Source: Flagellimonas okinawensis
Lineage (GTDB): Bacteria > Bacteroidota > Bacteroidia > Flavobacteriales > Flavobacteriaceae
Length of the DNA: 64,000 nt
Direction: 5' to 3'
Assembly (NCBI RefSeq): GCF_029194005.1
Contig: NZ_JARFVA010000003.1
Coordinates: 477,501 to 541,500, forward strand
The notes under the pieces are model-generated. The model made no database searches and had not been told where the DNA came from. It saw nothing but the letters and a program-made list of their open reading frames with translations. A program made the position numbers and the translations under genes. This document shows, piece by piece, positions 1 to 8,429 of this stretch. How positions within the stretch are numbered: the stretch's first letter is position 1; each line of letters begins with the position of its first letter.

Positions 1-2
1 AA

Positions 3-506
3 TCTACCTGGAAATCGGATGGAGCACACTCTAAAGTTGGTTTTGGCATCACCCACTTAATGATTTCCGAAGTAGAGGGACATTTCAGTGAATTTGACAT
101 CACGGCCACGGCCACGGATACTTTTGAGGATGCAGAATTCACCGTTGATATTAAAACGACCAGTATCGATACCGACAACGGTCGCCGGGACGATCATTTG
201 AGAAGCGCCGACTTTTTTGACGCTGAACAGTATCCCGCTATCACCTTTAAAAGTACGGGGTACGAAAAAACAGGTGACAACACCTTTAAGGTTACCGGAG
301 ACCTAACCATGCACGGAACTACCAAGCCTGTTACCCTGGAAGGCAAAGTAAATGGGGTAATAACCGATCAAAGAAGCCAAAAACTAAAAGCGGGTCTAAA
401 ACTTACCGGTACCGTGAACCGTTTGGAATTTGGTGTTGGTGGTGATACGCCTACTTTGGGTGATGAGGTGGAGCTGACCATCAACCTTGAAATGGCCCAA
501 CAATAG
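3..506 (+). CDS. YceI family protein, 5' end outside window
   Basis: The reading frame is open from base 3 and has no start inside the window, so this is the C-terminal 167 residues of a longer gene. The first residues in view (W, D, AHSKVGFGITHLM, then EGHFSEFD) match the opening strands of the YceI lipocalin-like beta-barrel, which binds isoprenoid or other amphipathic ligands in the periplasm. The later GDLTMHGTTKPVTL segment is also typical of the family. A downstream internal ATG at 60 exists but would delete the first barrel strand. The PepSY-like gene begins 35 bases after its stop and is probably co-transcribed. The family call is firm; the ligand is unknown. Confidence 0.9.
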   Translation, partial: STWKSDGAHSKVGFGITHLMISEVEGHFSEFDITATATDTFEDAEFTVDIKTTSIDTDNGRRDDHLRSADFFDAEQYPAITFKSTGYEKTGDNTFKVTGDLTMHGTTKPVTLEGKVNGVITDQRSQKLKAGLKLTGTVNRLEFGVGGDTPTLGDEVELTINLEMAQQ

Positions 507-541
507 TAGTTTATAGATTTATCTGAAAGAAATATTTGACC

Positions 542-1051
542 ATGGGAAGAAAATCAGAAAATACCTTTAGGGAATTCCACAGATACCTTGGATTCTTTTT
601 GGCCGGAATTATGGCCGTTTACGCCATTAGCGGCATTGTACTCACTTTCAGGACCACTGATTTTATGAAAAGTGAGTATCAAGTCAACACTACCCTCCAA
701 ACCAACTTAGGAGAAGAGGCTCTGGGAGCAGCTCTTAGAAGACGTGGTTTTACCGTGGACAAAACCGAAGGTGACCTCATGTATTTTTCCGGTGGAAGCT
801 ACAATATAAAGACTGGGGAGGCCTCCTACACCGAAAAACGATTGCCAGCCATATTGGAAAGTATGAACAAGCTACACAAAATGCACACTGGTAATCCGTT
901 GTTCTGGCTTGGGATATTTTTTGGAATAGGTTTGCTATTCTTTGCGGTCTCCGCATTTTTTATGATCAAGCCCAATGCACCAATCTACAAAAAGGGTCTT
1001 TATTTTGCCGCTGCCGGATTTTTATTGACCATCGTTCTTCTATTGGTTTAA
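542..1051 (+). CDS. PepSY-associated-type small membrane protein
   Basis: This 169-residue protein has an N-terminal membrane segment after FHRYLGFFLAG, a periplasmic loop of about 80 residues, and two more membrane segments at the C-terminus. The His-Arg-x-Leu-Gly opening and following hydrophobic stretch resemble PepSY-TM proteins, which are often linked to iron or redox functions. I chose the ATG at 542; a TTG two codons earlier (536) is in frame but less likely. It follows the YceI gene closely and is followed by a strong hairpin terminator, so the two probably form the end of one operon. The exact role is not known to me. Confidence 0.75.
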   Translation: MGRKSENTFREFHRYLGFFLAGIMAVYAISGIVLTFRTTDFMKSEYQVNTTLQTNLGEEALGAALRRRGFTVDKTEGDLMYFSGGSYNIKTGEASYTEKRLPAILESMNKLHKMHTGNPLFWLGIFFGIGLLFFAVSAFFMIKPNAPIYKKGLYFAAAGFLLTIVLLLV

Positions 1052-1070
1052 AAAGAAAAAACATAGCATA

Positions 1071-1098
1071 AAAAAAGCCACCGAAATCGGTGGCTTTT
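1071..1098. terminator. Bidirectional rho-independent terminator
   Basis: An 8-bp perfect stem, GCCACCGA (1077-1084) and TCGGTGGC (1087-1094), is flanked by six A on the left and four T on the right. It can end transcription of the YceI/PepSY operon on the plus strand and of the tRNA-Asn/rseP transcript on the minus strand. Confidence 0.9.
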
Positions 1099-1108
1099 GC
1101 TTTGGTAG

Positions 1109-1182
1109 CTCCCCCTCTTGGGCTCGAACCAAGGACCCTCTGATTAACAGTCAGATGCTCTAACCAACTGAGCTAAGGAGGA
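1109..1182 (-). tRNA. tRNA-Asn (GTT)
   Basis: On the minus strand the 74 bases fold as a tRNA. The acceptor stem is TCCTCCT/AGGGGGA (one G-T wobble) with discriminator G. The D arm contains AGCTCAGTTGGTTAGAGC, the anticodon loop CTGTTAA gives anticodon GTT, and the T arm contains GGTTCGAGCC. The CCA end is not encoded. It lies 69 bases downstream of rseP in the same direction and directly before the hairpin terminator, so it may be produced from the rseP transcript or from its own promoter. Confidence 0.97.
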
Positions 1183-1251
1183 ATATTTTACCTTAAGCGG
1201 GTGCAAATATAAAGGATTCTTTTTTACACCACAAACAAAAAAATTGCTTTT

Positions 1252-2604
1252 CTATTTAAAAAGCCATTTGTACAAATCGTTACCGTTGGCAAACAGCAAT
1301 AAAGCAATCAAAATAAAGAAGCCTATCATTTGGGCATACTCCAAAAATTTGTCGCTTGGTTTACGGCCTGTGACCATCTCATACAACAAGAACATCACAT
1401 GTCCCCCATCCAGTGCTGGAATGGGCAAAATGTTCATAAATGCCAAAATAATGGATATAAATGCCGTTGTCTGCCAAAAAGCAGGCCAGTTCCATGTATC
1501 GGGGAACATACCGCCAATTGCGGCAAATCCACCAACCTCTTTATAGGCTCCAGTATCCGGATTAAATATTTTTTTCATCCCCTTGATGTAATCCGTAAGT
1601 ACTTTTACCCCCTTGTTCCATCCGGCCGGAATTGATTCCCAAAAAGAATAGGTCAAGGTCCTTATTTCCAAATACCCTTCTTCCTTATATTGTTCGGGAG
1701 ACATGCCAATTACAACTCCCAATACACCTTTATCTGTAACTGAAACCGTAAGGTCTACAGGTTTTCCATTTCGCATAACCGTTACAGGAATCTTATTTCC
1801 TTTGTTCGCTTCTAAGATTGGTGCAACCTCATCTTTATACACAACTTCCTTACCGTCCATTCTTACCAGAGCATCGCCCTTTTGAAGACCGCTATTGATA
1901 TTGGGCGAATCTTTGGGGATTTGGCTAATTACAAATGGCCAACGGTAAGAAATTAGAGCCCTGGATTTCTCCTTGTTATTGGATAGGGTTTCTATGACAT
2001 TTACAGGAACCTGTTTTTCAACGATTTTACCATTCCTTTCAACAGTGAACTGGTTTCCCAACAATAACCCAGGCATTATTTGAGACAAAGCCTCTACTTC
2101 TTCCCCGTCAATAGTCAAAAACTTATCACCCGTTTGGATTCCCAATTCGTTGCCCAAAGTTGTATCGGTCACCCAAATTCCATCCTTTAGGCTTTCATTG
2201 GCAATATATTCCTCACCATAGGTAAAGACCAGCCCAATAAAAATGACCACGGCCAAAATAAAGTTCACGGTTACACCTCCCAGCATAATGATCAAACGTT
2301 GCCAAGCAGGCTTACTGCGGAATTCCCATGGTTTTGGCTCCTCCTTCATCTGCTCCTTGTCCATGCTCTCATCGATCATTCCGGAGATCTTCACATATCC
2401 TCCCAGGGGCAACCACCCAATTCCGTATACCGTTTCACCAATTTTCTTTTTGAAAAGGGAAAACTTGATATCGAAAAAGAGGTAAAACTTCTCTACCCTT
2501 GTCTTAAAAAGCTTGGCGGGAATAAAGTGTCCCAGCTCGTGCAGCACGATCAAGAGCGATAGGCTCAAAAAGAATTGTATGGTCTTTATAACTATAGGGG
2601 TCAT
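1252..2604 (-). CDS. rseP: RIP metalloprotease RseP (site-2 protease)
   Basis: This 450-residue inner-membrane zinc protease cleaves membrane-embedded substrates such as anti-sigma factors and leftover signal peptides. The zinc motif HELGH is at residues 22-26 in the first membrane helix, and the third ligand motif LDGGH is at residues 398-402 near the C-terminal helices. The region between holds two PDZ-like stretches (around GIQTGDKFLTIDGEEV and INSGLQKGDALVRMDGKEV). Length and motif spacing fit a full RseP. Two ECF sigma/anti-sigma pairs in this window are possible partners, but that link is only inference. A minus-strand TACTTTTG box lies 24 bases upstream of the ATG. Confidence 0.97.
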   Translation of the reverse strand: MTPIVIKTIQFFLSLSLLIVLHELGHFIPAKLFKTRVEKFYLFFDIKFSLFKKKIGETVYGIGWLPLGGYVKISGMIDESMDKEQMKEEPKPWEFRSKPAWQRLIIMLGGVTVNFILAVVIFIGLVFTYGEEYIANESLKDGIWVTDTTLGNELGIQTGDKFLTIDGEEVEALSQIMPGLLLGNQFTVERNGKIVEKQVPVNVIETLSNNKEKSRALISYRWPFVISQIPKDSPNINSGLQKGDALVRMDGKEVVYKDEVAPILEANKGNKIPVTVMRNGKPVDLTVSVTDKGVLGVVIGMSPEQYKEEGYLEIRTLTYSFWESIPAGWNKGVKVLTDYIKGMKKIFNPDTGAYKEVGGFAAIGGMFPDTWNWPAFWQTTAFISIILAFMNILPIPALDGGHVMFLLYEMVTGRKPSDKFLEYAQMIGFFILIALLLFANGNDLYKWLFK

Positions 2605-2627
2605 CCTTCGTCTTTTGTTAAAACGAA

Positions 2628-2635
2628 CAAAAGTA
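2628..2635 (-). promoter_or_regulatory. Candidate -7 box of rseP
   Basis: Read on the minus strand the bases are TACTTTTG, matching the Bacteroidota -7 consensus TAnnTTTG. A transcript would start near 2622 and give a leader of about 18 bases before the rseP ATG at 2604. No clear -33 TTG was found at the expected distance. Confidence 0.5.
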
Positions 2636-2720
2636 ACCTTTTAGGGATTGATAAAAAAACCTCCCTTTTTGATCCCCCGATCATTTAAGAAAGATTTAGC
2701 AACAAAAGACTGCTTTCTCC

Positions 2721-2751
2721 TTGAAGAATAACCAATTGGGCCGTAATTTTG
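2721..2751 (+). promoter_or_regulatory. Promoter of the SCO1-like gene
   Basis: TTG at 2721-2723 is followed after 20 bases by TAATTTTG at 2744-2751, matching the Bacteroidota -33/-7 pair. The -33 TTG happens to be in frame with the gene and mimics a start codon. Transcription would begin at about 2756-2758, right at the ATG at 2757. Confidence 0.6.
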
Positions 2752-2756
2752 TATCC

Positions 2757-3431
2757 ATGGGATCATTTTTCGCTAAATACAAGCTTTTTGGAATTGTAAT
2801 GTTGGGGCTGTCCGCGGTCATCGTGTACCTTTTTTATGATGCACTGCAACCCGAAAAAATGCTTCCGATATACCAACCCTCCATGGTTGACAAATCTTTG
2901 GTGGACAGTACGTTGCACTATACCAAAAAGTACCACAAGGTTGCCGATTTTTCATTGCTGAACCAAAATGGGGACACCATAACCCAAGCTGATTACGAAG
3001 ACAAGATTTATGTGGCGGATTTCTTTTTCACCACCTGTTTGACCATTTGTCCGATAATGACCAAGAACATGGGCGAAATTCAGGAAGCCGTAAAGGACGA
3101 CCCGAACATTATGTTACTATCCCACTCGGTAACCCCTCAAATAGATTCCGTAGCTCAATTAAAAAGATACGCATTGGAGAAAGGTGTAATCGACAGCAAA
3201 TGGAATTTGGTGACCGGTGATAAAAAGCAAATCTATGAGTTGGCCAGAAAGTCATATCTCGCCGTAAAGAACGATGGCGATGGAGGACCTTTTGATATGA
3301 TCCATACCGAAAATTTTATTCTGGTGGACAAGGAAAAAAGGATTCGCGGATTTTATGATGGGACCAATCGTGAAGACATCGATAGACTTTTGGCGGACAT
3401 TAAAATACTTGAAGCGAGCTACGAAGAATAA
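2757..3431 (+). CDS. SCO1/SenC family copper chaperone-like protein
   Basis: A membrane-anchored thioredoxin-fold protein of 224 residues that in this family delivers copper to cytochrome c oxidase or acts as a thiol reductase. A single hydrophobic anchor (about residues 9-26) is followed by the thioredoxin domain. It carries the CxxxC copper site (CLTIC, in FFTTCLTICPIMT) and the conserved late His in DMIHTENF. The usual middle residue of the family is Pro (TTCPTICP); here it is Leu. I prefer the ATG at 2757 over the TTG at 2721 because the TTG fits a -33 promoter element and the shorter protein begins directly at the anchor. It stands alone, between rseP and feoA. Confidence 0.92.
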   Translation: MGSFFAKYKLFGIVMLGLSAVIVYLFYDALQPEKMLPIYQPSMVDKSLVDSTLHYTKKYHKVADFSLLNQNGDTITQADYEDKIYVADFFFTTCLTICPIMTKNMGEIQEAVKDDPNIMLLSHSVTPQIDSVAQLKRYALEKGVIDSKWNLVTGDKKQIYELARKSYLAVKNDGDGGPFDMIHTENFILVDKEKRIRGFYDGTNREDIDRLLADIKILEASYEE

Positions 3432-3481
3432 ACCTGACCATCTTTAGTCATGAATTCCCCTTATAGTTTCCCTTTTTTACT

Positions 3482-3489
3482 TATTTTTG
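3482..3489 (+). promoter_or_regulatory. Candidate -7 box of feoAB
   Basis: TATTTTTG matches TAnnTTTG and lies 31 bases before the feoA GTG. A start near 3495 would place the palindrome at 3501-3517 in the early leader. No clear -33 TTG is visible. Confidence 0.45.
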
Positions 3490-3500
3490 CTCTTACTTAA

Positions 3501-3517
3501 ATTTATTCTAAATAAAT
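3501..3517. promoter_or_regulatory. Palindromic candidate operator upstream of feoA
   Basis: ATTTATT (3501-3507) and AATAAAT (3511-3517) are perfect inverted arms around CTA. The palindrome sits between the -7 box and the feoA start, a position suited to repression by an iron-loaded regulator (Fur or DtxR type). The binding protein is inferred, not shown. It shares TCTAAAT with the site at 25259-25274. Confidence 0.45.
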
Positions 3518-3520
3518 ACA

Positions 3521-3763
3521 GTGGCTACCGTTGCAGATTTACGATATGGACAAGTAGGGATCATCAAGGATTTCACAGAGCATATCCTTCCCATTAAATT
3601 ATTGGAATTAGGATGCCTTCCCGGAAACAGTGTGGAACTCCTACAGATCGCCCCTTTTAACGACCCGATATACATCAACCTCAGTGGGAGCCATTTGGCC
3701 ATAAGAAGGTCCTTGGCAGCACTCATAGAGCTGGAAATTATTGAAGAAACGCAGGCCCAATGA
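3521..3763 (+). CDS. feoA: Ferrous iron transport protein A (FeoA)
   Basis: An 80-residue cytoplasmic SH3-like protein that assists the FeoB ferrous iron channel. The pattern ELGCLPGNSVELLQIAPFNDPIYINLSGSHLAIRRSLA is the classic FeoA fold. The start is GTG at 3521; no in-frame ATG would give a complete domain. Its stop overlaps the feoB start in ATGA (3760-3763), indicating translational coupling. A palindrome lies directly upstream. Length is normal for the family. Confidence 0.96.
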   Translation: MATVADLRYGQVGIIKDFTEHILPIKLLELGCLPGNSVELLQIAPFNDPIYINLSGSHLAIRRSLAALIELEIIEETQAQ

Positions 3764-5976
3764 GCAAAAACATCAATGTAGCCTTAATCGGAAACCCCAA
3801 CACGGGAAAAACCTCAGTTTTTAATCAACTTACAGGACTCAAACAAAAGGTCGGTAACTACCCTGGCATCACTGTCGAAAAAAAAGAGGGTATCTGCAAA
3901 CTCCCCAGAGGCGTAAAAGCGCATATTTTAGACCTACCCGGAACTTATAGCTTAAACACGACATCTTTGGACGAAAGTCTTGTTGTTGAGCTGCTGCTAA
4001 ATAAAAACGATAAGGACTATCCCGATGTTGCCGTAGTAATCAGCGATGTGGAAAACCTAAAGAGGAACCTCCTACTGTTTACACAGATAAAAGACCTTAG
4101 GATTCCCACGATCTTGGTCGTGAACATGGCAGATAGAATGGACCGCAAGGGCATTTCTCTCGATGTGGAGGCCATGGAGAAAAAACTGGACACCAAAATT
4201 GCATTGGTGAGTACGCGCAAGAATACGGGCATTGAACGCATAAAAGAACTCATTGCTGACTACAAAAATATTTCATCCAAGCCCATCTTGGATCCTAACA
4301 GAATTTCCCCAGAATATTTTGAGCGCCTTAAAAAAACATTCCCTCAGGAAGATCTTTACAAACTATGGCTGGTAATCACGCAAGACGTGAACTTTATGCC
4401 AATCGAGAAAAAGCGTATTCAGGATGCCAGCGATTTTTCCACCAAATCCAAAGATGAACTAAAGAAATTACAGCATAAAGAAACTGTTCTCCGCTACCAG
4501 CTCATCAACAATATTTTAAAGGAGACCTACAAAGTGGATTTTTTGGCCGCCAAAGGTTTGCGTGCCTCACTTGACAAGATATTGACCCACAAAGTTTTTG
4601 GTTACCTCATCTTCTTTGTGATTTTGCTCACCATTTTCCAAGCAATTTTCGATTGGAGCGGTTACCCCATGGATTTTATCGATGAACAGTTTGCAATGGC
4701 CAGCGAGTGGGTCAAAAACACACTTCCACCAGGTGTATTTACCGATTTGTTGGCAGAAGGAATCATTGCCGGTATAGGAGGTATCGTCATCTTCATCCCA
4801 CAAATCGCCTTCTTGTTCCTCTTTATTTCCTTATTGGAAGAATCGGGGTATATGAGCCGTGTGGTCTTTTTAATGGACCGTGTAATGCGACCTTTCGGGT
4901 TGAGCGGAAAGAGTGTGGTCCCATTGATTTCAGGAAATGCCTGTGCTATTCCGGCCATTATGGCGACAAGAACCATAGAAAATTGGAAAGAAAGGCTCAT
5001 CACCATTTTAGTGACCCCTTTCACCACCTGTTCGGCTAGATTGCCGGTTTATTTGATTTTGATTGCTCTAGTAATCCCAGAAGGCAATTTCCTTGGATTG
5101 AGCTATCAAGCATTGACCCTGATGCTACTGTACCTCATCGGATTCGGAATGGCGCTATTATCAGCCATGGTATTGAACAAGATCCTTAAAATAAAGAGTA
5201 GGTCAGTATTTATGATAGAGATGCCCACCTATCGTTTGCCCCTACTGAAAAATGTGGGATACACCGTAATCGAAAAAACGAAAAGCTTTGTGCTAGGTGC
5301 CGGTAAAATCATTTTGGCCATTTCCATCGTATTGTGGTTTTTGGGTTCCAATGGGTATTCCGAAGATTTTCAAGATGCTGACCGAATCGTAACGGAGCGC
5401 ATCGAAAATGAAGGATTGAGCACCTACAGTAAAAACTATATCCAAAACAATATAGCCACTTATCGCGAAGAAGCCCAAGCAGAGAGCATGGCTCCAGCTG
5501 CAATTTCCGATTCCATACAAGTGTTGACAGCAGAGCTTTCCGAAAGAGCTGTTGCACAGGAAATAGCCAGTTACAAATTGGAACACTCCTACATTGGACA
5601 AGCGGGAAAAGCGTTTGAACCCCTGGTAAAACCCTTGGGTTACGATTGGAAAATCGGAATTGCCGTTCTGACCTCCTTTGCCGCACGGGAAGTCTTTGTA
5701 GGTACCTTGGCCACGATTTACAGTGTGGGCAGTGATGAAGAGGAAACTATAAAGAACCGTATGGCCGCTGAATTGGATGAAAACGGTCAACCCTTGTTCA
5801 ATTTGGCTTCCGGGATTTCATTGATGCTGTTTTATGCTTTCGCCATGCAATGTATGAGTACGCTTGCCATCGTAAAACGCGAGACCAACTCATGGAAATG
5901 GCCTATGATCCAATTGGGCTTTATGAGTATTTTTGCTTATATTATTGCATTGATAGCCTACCAAATCCTAATTTAA
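3760..5976 (+). CDS. feoB: Ferrous iron transporter FeoB
   Basis: A 738-residue inner-membrane Fe(II) transporter with an N-terminal GTPase. G1 is GNPNTGKT (residues 11-18), the G2 Thr is at 38 in NYPGITVE, G3 is DLPG (58-61) and G4 is NMAD (122-125). Two Gate regions follow with the family Cys residues (SGNACAIPAIM; FTTCSARLPVY). Between the membrane blocks there is a hydrophilic insertion of roughly 90 residues (after WFLGSNGY up to SYIGQAGKAF), a feature I associate with Bacteroidota FeoB. It is translationally coupled to feoA and followed after 7 bases by a small Cys-rich partner. Complete and intact. Confidence 0.98.
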   Translation: MSKNINVALIGNPNTGKTSVFNQLTGLKQKVGNYPGITVEKKEGICKLPRGVKAHILDLPGTYSLNTTSLDESLVVELLLNKNDKDYPDVAVVISDVENLKRNLLLFTQIKDLRIPTILVVNMADRMDRKGISLDVEAMEKKLDTKIALVSTRKNTGIERIKELIADYKNISSKPILDPNRISPEYFERLKKTFPQEDLYKLWLVITQDVNFMPIEKKRIQDASDFSTKSKDELKKLQHKETVLRYQLINNILKETYKVDFLAAKGLRASLDKILTHKVFGYLIFFVILLTIFQAIFDWSGYPMDFIDEQFAMASEWVKNTLPPGVFTDLLAEGIIAGIGGIVIFIPQIAFLFLFISLLEESGYMSRVVFLMDRVMRPFGLSGKSVVPLISGNACAIPAIMATRTIENWKERLITILVTPFTTCSARLPVYLILIALVIPEGNFLGLSYQALTLMLLYLIGFGMALLSAMVLNKILKIKSRSVFMIEMPTYRLPLLKNVGYTVIEKTKSFVLGAGKIILAISIVLWFLGSNGYSEDFQDADRIVTERIENEGLSTYSKNYIQNNIATYREEAQAESMAPAAISDSIQVLTAELSERAVAQEIASYKLEHSYIGQAGKAFEPLVKPLGYDWKIGIAVLTSFAAREVFVGTLATIYSVGSDEEETIKNRMAAELDENGQPLFNLASGISLMLFYAFAMQCMSTLAIVKRETNSWKWPMIQLGFMSIFAYIIALIAYQILI

Positions 5977-5983
5977 TTCCAAC

Positions 5984-6127
5984 ATGATTCAACAAGTATT
6001 GGCATACGGAACCGTATTGATTGCAGTAGGCTACTTAGTGTGGAAGTTCCTGCTTCCCAAATCCCTTTTCAGCAAAGGAAAAGGTAATTCCCACTCCTGC
6101 GGAAGCGATAACTGTGGTTGCAACTAA
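5984..6127 (+). CDS. FeoB-associated Cys-rich membrane peptide
   Basis: A 47-residue protein encoded just 7 bases after feoB. It has one N-terminal membrane helix (VLAYGTVLIAVGYLVWKFL) and a short tail with three Cys in the last 9 residues (SCGSDNCGCN). This matches the FeoB-associated Cys-rich membrane protein family (PF12669). The Cys cluster could hold Fe(II) or sense redox state at the channel mouth; that is inference. The gene is followed by a REP-like inverted repeat. Confidence 0.88.
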   Translation: MIQQVLAYGTVLIAVGYLVWKFLLPKSLFSKGKGNSHSCGSDNCGCN

Positions 6128-6144
6128 CATTCTTTGATTTTAAT

Positions 6145-6212
6145 TGTCACCTCGAGCGTAGTCGAGAGGTCGGTAAATAAAAGTCATGGTCTCGACTGCG
6201 CTCGAGGTGACA
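6145..6212. repeat. REP-like inverted repeat, copy 1
   Basis: Left arm 6145-6167 and right arm 6190-6212 are 23-base inverted copies with one mismatch (T versus C within GAGCGYAGTCGAGA). The loop is 22 bases. It lies between the feo operon and the sigma-factor gene. A degenerate copy occurs at 8430-8485. Confidence 0.88.
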
Positions 6213-6337
6213 TGTTGCATCCTATTTTTCAAGAACTTACCTCTTCGCCAAACAAATTTTCAAATTATTCACCCCCTTTCTGTAACCTTTCTTAATTTCC
6301 TGACTATATAAGTTAAACGCCAACTAAAAAGTAGCAT

Positions 6338-6862
6338 TTGGAAACGCTTTCAGATGAAATGATCATGCAAAAAGTATCCGAGGGGAACTTGGATTTGCTC
6401 AAGGAGCTTTTTGACCGACACCATAGACATGTGCACAATTTTCTGTACAAAATGTCGGGCGATCGCATGTTGGCCGAAGATCTTACACAAGATGTTTTTT
6501 ACAAACTGATCAAGTATCGGAACTCATACAATAATGGGTCTTTCTTGTCTTGGATGTTCACTATTGCTCGGAACACCCTTAAAACACATTATACAAGAAA
6601 CCATAAGTCCCATGACGATATTGAGGTTTTGGCTTATCGGGCAGTGGAAGAAGAAAATGATGTGAGCGAGAACAATGCCCACCTGCAGTATGCCCTTAGC
6701 CAACTTGACCCGTATGATAGAGAACTTGTCATTTTGAACCGTTACAAGGAAATCAAGTATGACGACCTTGCGGAAATTATGGGAAGCACTCCAGGTGCTG
6801 TAAAAACCAGAGTGTGCAGGATTTTAAAAAAATTAAAGAATATCTATTTAGAAAGTATTTAG
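6338..6862 (+). CDS. ECF-type RNA polymerase sigma factor
   Basis: A 174-residue sigma-70 family factor. Region 2 is LFDRHHRHVHNFLYKMSGDRMLAEDLTQDVFYKLIKYR followed by SFLSWMFTIARNTLKTHYTR. Region 4 is YALSQLDPYDRELVILNRYKEIKYDDLAEIMGSTPGAVKTRVCRILKKLK, a helix-turn-helix that reads the -35 element. Start is TTG at 6338; the next in-frame ATG codons (6359, 6365) would remove only 7-9 residues and remain possible. The anti-sigma gene begins 2 bases after the stop. The pair and the two secreted proteins downstream look like an envelope-stress or autoregulated unit. Confidence 0.93.
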   Translation: METLSDEMIMQKVSEGNLDLLKELFDRHHRHVHNFLYKMSGDRMLAEDLTQDVFYKLIKYRNSYNNGSFLSWMFTIARNTLKTHYTRNHKSHDDIEVLAYRAVEEENDVSENNAHLQYALSQLDPYDRELVILNRYKEIKYDDLAEIMGSTPGAVKTRVCRILKKLKNIYLESI

Positions 6863-6864
6863 CC

Positions 6865-7650
6865 ATGGAAAAGCAACACGTTTTTGACCAAATACCAGAC
6901 TATCTGGATGGCAATCTGAACAAATCGGAAGGGTCGGCATTCGAAAGCCACATTCGACAATGTGCCGATTGCAAAAAGGAACTGGAAGAAATGAAGTCCT
7001 TTTTCAATGTTTTGGACGAAGATGTTCCTGTTCCTTCAGACCGACTAAAGGCCAAATTTGAAGCCGCTCTTGAACAAGAAAAAATGAACCAAGGGAAGGT
7101 GGTTACATTGGAATCGAAACCATCGTCCAACTGGACAGGCAATGTATTGAAAATCGCTGCCAGTATTGCATTATTGGTTGCTTCGTTCCAAATGGGAAGC
7201 CTTTTTCAACAAAGAAAAGTGGATGCCGACATTGCACAACTCCAAAATGAGACTATCCAGATGAAACAAACTGCCATGCTTTCCTTAATGGAAAACCAAT
7301 CCGCCAGTAAACGCATTCAAGGGGTCAATTACATCGAAGAATTTGAGCGACCTGATGAAGCTATCATCCAAGCACTGTCCAACCGGTTGCTCTACGATGA
7401 AAACGACAATGTACGGATGACCGCCTTTGAGGCATTGGTGAAGTTCACTTCTTCCGAAACAGTGAAAAACACCTTTATCGAAGCCTTGGAACAAGAGAGA
7501 AACCCAAGTATTCAGGTAGCCATTATTCAAGCCTTGGTCCAGATCCAAGAGAAGAAAGCGGCAGAACCCATGAAAAAATTATTGGAAAAAGAAGACACAC
7601 AACCCTTTATTAAAGAACAAATAAAAGCAGTATTGCCAAGTATTACATAA
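6865..7650 (+). CDS. Zinc-finger anti-sigma factor with HEAT-like domain
   Basis: A 261-residue membrane protein. The N-terminal cytoplasmic zf-HC2 motif is H29-x3-C33-x2-C36, which binds and holds the sigma factor. One membrane helix spans about residues 93-113. The outer part starts with a coiled-coil-like stretch and then carries HEAT-like helical repeats (around NVRMTAFEALVKF and SIQVAIIQALVQI) that could sense protein partners. The ATG at 6865 is chosen because the longer frame runs back into the sigma gene and would add residues before the zinc finger. Two bases separate it from the sigma gene. Confidence 0.9.
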   Translation: MEKQHVFDQIPDYLDGNLNKSEGSAFESHIRQCADCKKELEEMKSFFNVLDEDVPVPSDRLKAKFEAALEQEKMNQGKVVTLESKPSSNWTGNVLKIAASIALLVASFQMGSLFQQRKVDADIAQLQNETIQMKQTAMLSLMENQSASKRIQGVNYIEEFERPDEAIIQALSNRLLYDENDNVRMTAFEALVKFTSSETVKNTFIEALEQERNPSIQVAIIQALVQIQEKKAAEPMKKLLEKEDTQPFIKEQIKAVLPSIT

Positions 7651-7669
7651 ACATCAAAAAGCGAAAATC

Positions 7670-8422
7670 ATGAGAAAATTCACCTTAATTATTATGGCCT
7701 TTTTTGTGGCTGCCATTGCCAAAGCACAAAACGATTATACCAAATCATTGGATGGAATCCAATGGGTGAAAATCGAATCCAAATCGGATATTGTGGTAAA
7801 AACCCACAGCTCTAACCAATTATTAATAAAGTCGGGCCCGGAAATAAAAACACCCGAACGCGCCAAGGGGTTAAAATTGGTCGGGGATGGTGGAACGGAC
7901 AACACCAATGTAGGCTTTTCAGTGGTGCAGGACGGAAGCACCTTAATTGTACACAACCTAAGAAAAGACAAGAAAGGAGAAATATATCTGCCAGCTTCCA
8001 AGAATATTTCCGTTAAAAGCACCTGGAACGGAGATATAGAAATTGACGGTTTTTCTGGTGAGATAGAGGCAGATGCCCAACTCAACGGAAGTGTTAAAAT
8101 CTTAAACGTAAATGGACCCGTAACAGCTAACTCCCTTAATGGTGAATTGGAAATAACCTTTGGGAAAGTAACTCAGAGCTCCCCTATTTCTCTTTACTCT
8201 ACCAATGGAGCAGTGGATGTTAGTTTACCATCGAACACACCTGCCAACCTAGCCTTGAGTACTTTGAATGGTAATGTGTACACAGATTTTGAAATTAAGG
8301 CCGAAGAGAAAGATGGCATGAAATCGGTTTTGGGACGAAACATCGATGCTTCCATCAACGGGGGCGGGGTAAAAATCTCCATGAAATCCACAAATGGAAA
8401 CATGTACCTGAGAAAAAACTAA
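7670..8422 (+). CDS. Secreted DUF4097-type beta-repeat protein (first)
   Basis: A 250-residue protein with a signal peptide ending AKAQ at residue 20, followed by a repetitive beta-strand domain. It contains repeated short units ending in N-G-D/E/S/N (TWNGDIEIDG, QLNGSVKILNVNGPV, SLNGELEITFG, TNGAVDVS, STNGNMYLRKN), typical of DUF4097/DUF2807 right-handed beta helices. It starts 19 bases after the anti-sigma gene and is likely in the same operon. Function is unknown; export to the periplasm or surface is likely. Confidence 0.82.
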   Translation: MRKFTLIIMAFFVAAIAKAQNDYTKSLDGIQWVKIESKSDIVVKTHSSNQLLIKSGPEIKTPERAKGLKLVGDGGTDNTNVGFSVVQDGSTLIVHNLRKDKKGEIYLPASKNISVKSTWNGDIEIDGFSGEIEADAQLNGSVKILNVNGPVTANSLNGELEITFGKVTQSSPISLYSTNGAVDVSLPSNTPANLALSTLNGNVYTDFEIKAEEKDGMKSVLGRNIDASINGGGVKISMKSTNGNMYLRKN

Positions 8423-8429
8423 ACTGAAG

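Noticed and set aside
5293..5790. Minus-strand ORF of 165 codons inside feoB
   Set aside because: It is antisense to a strongly conserved FeoB region and its translation shows no domain or signal peptide.
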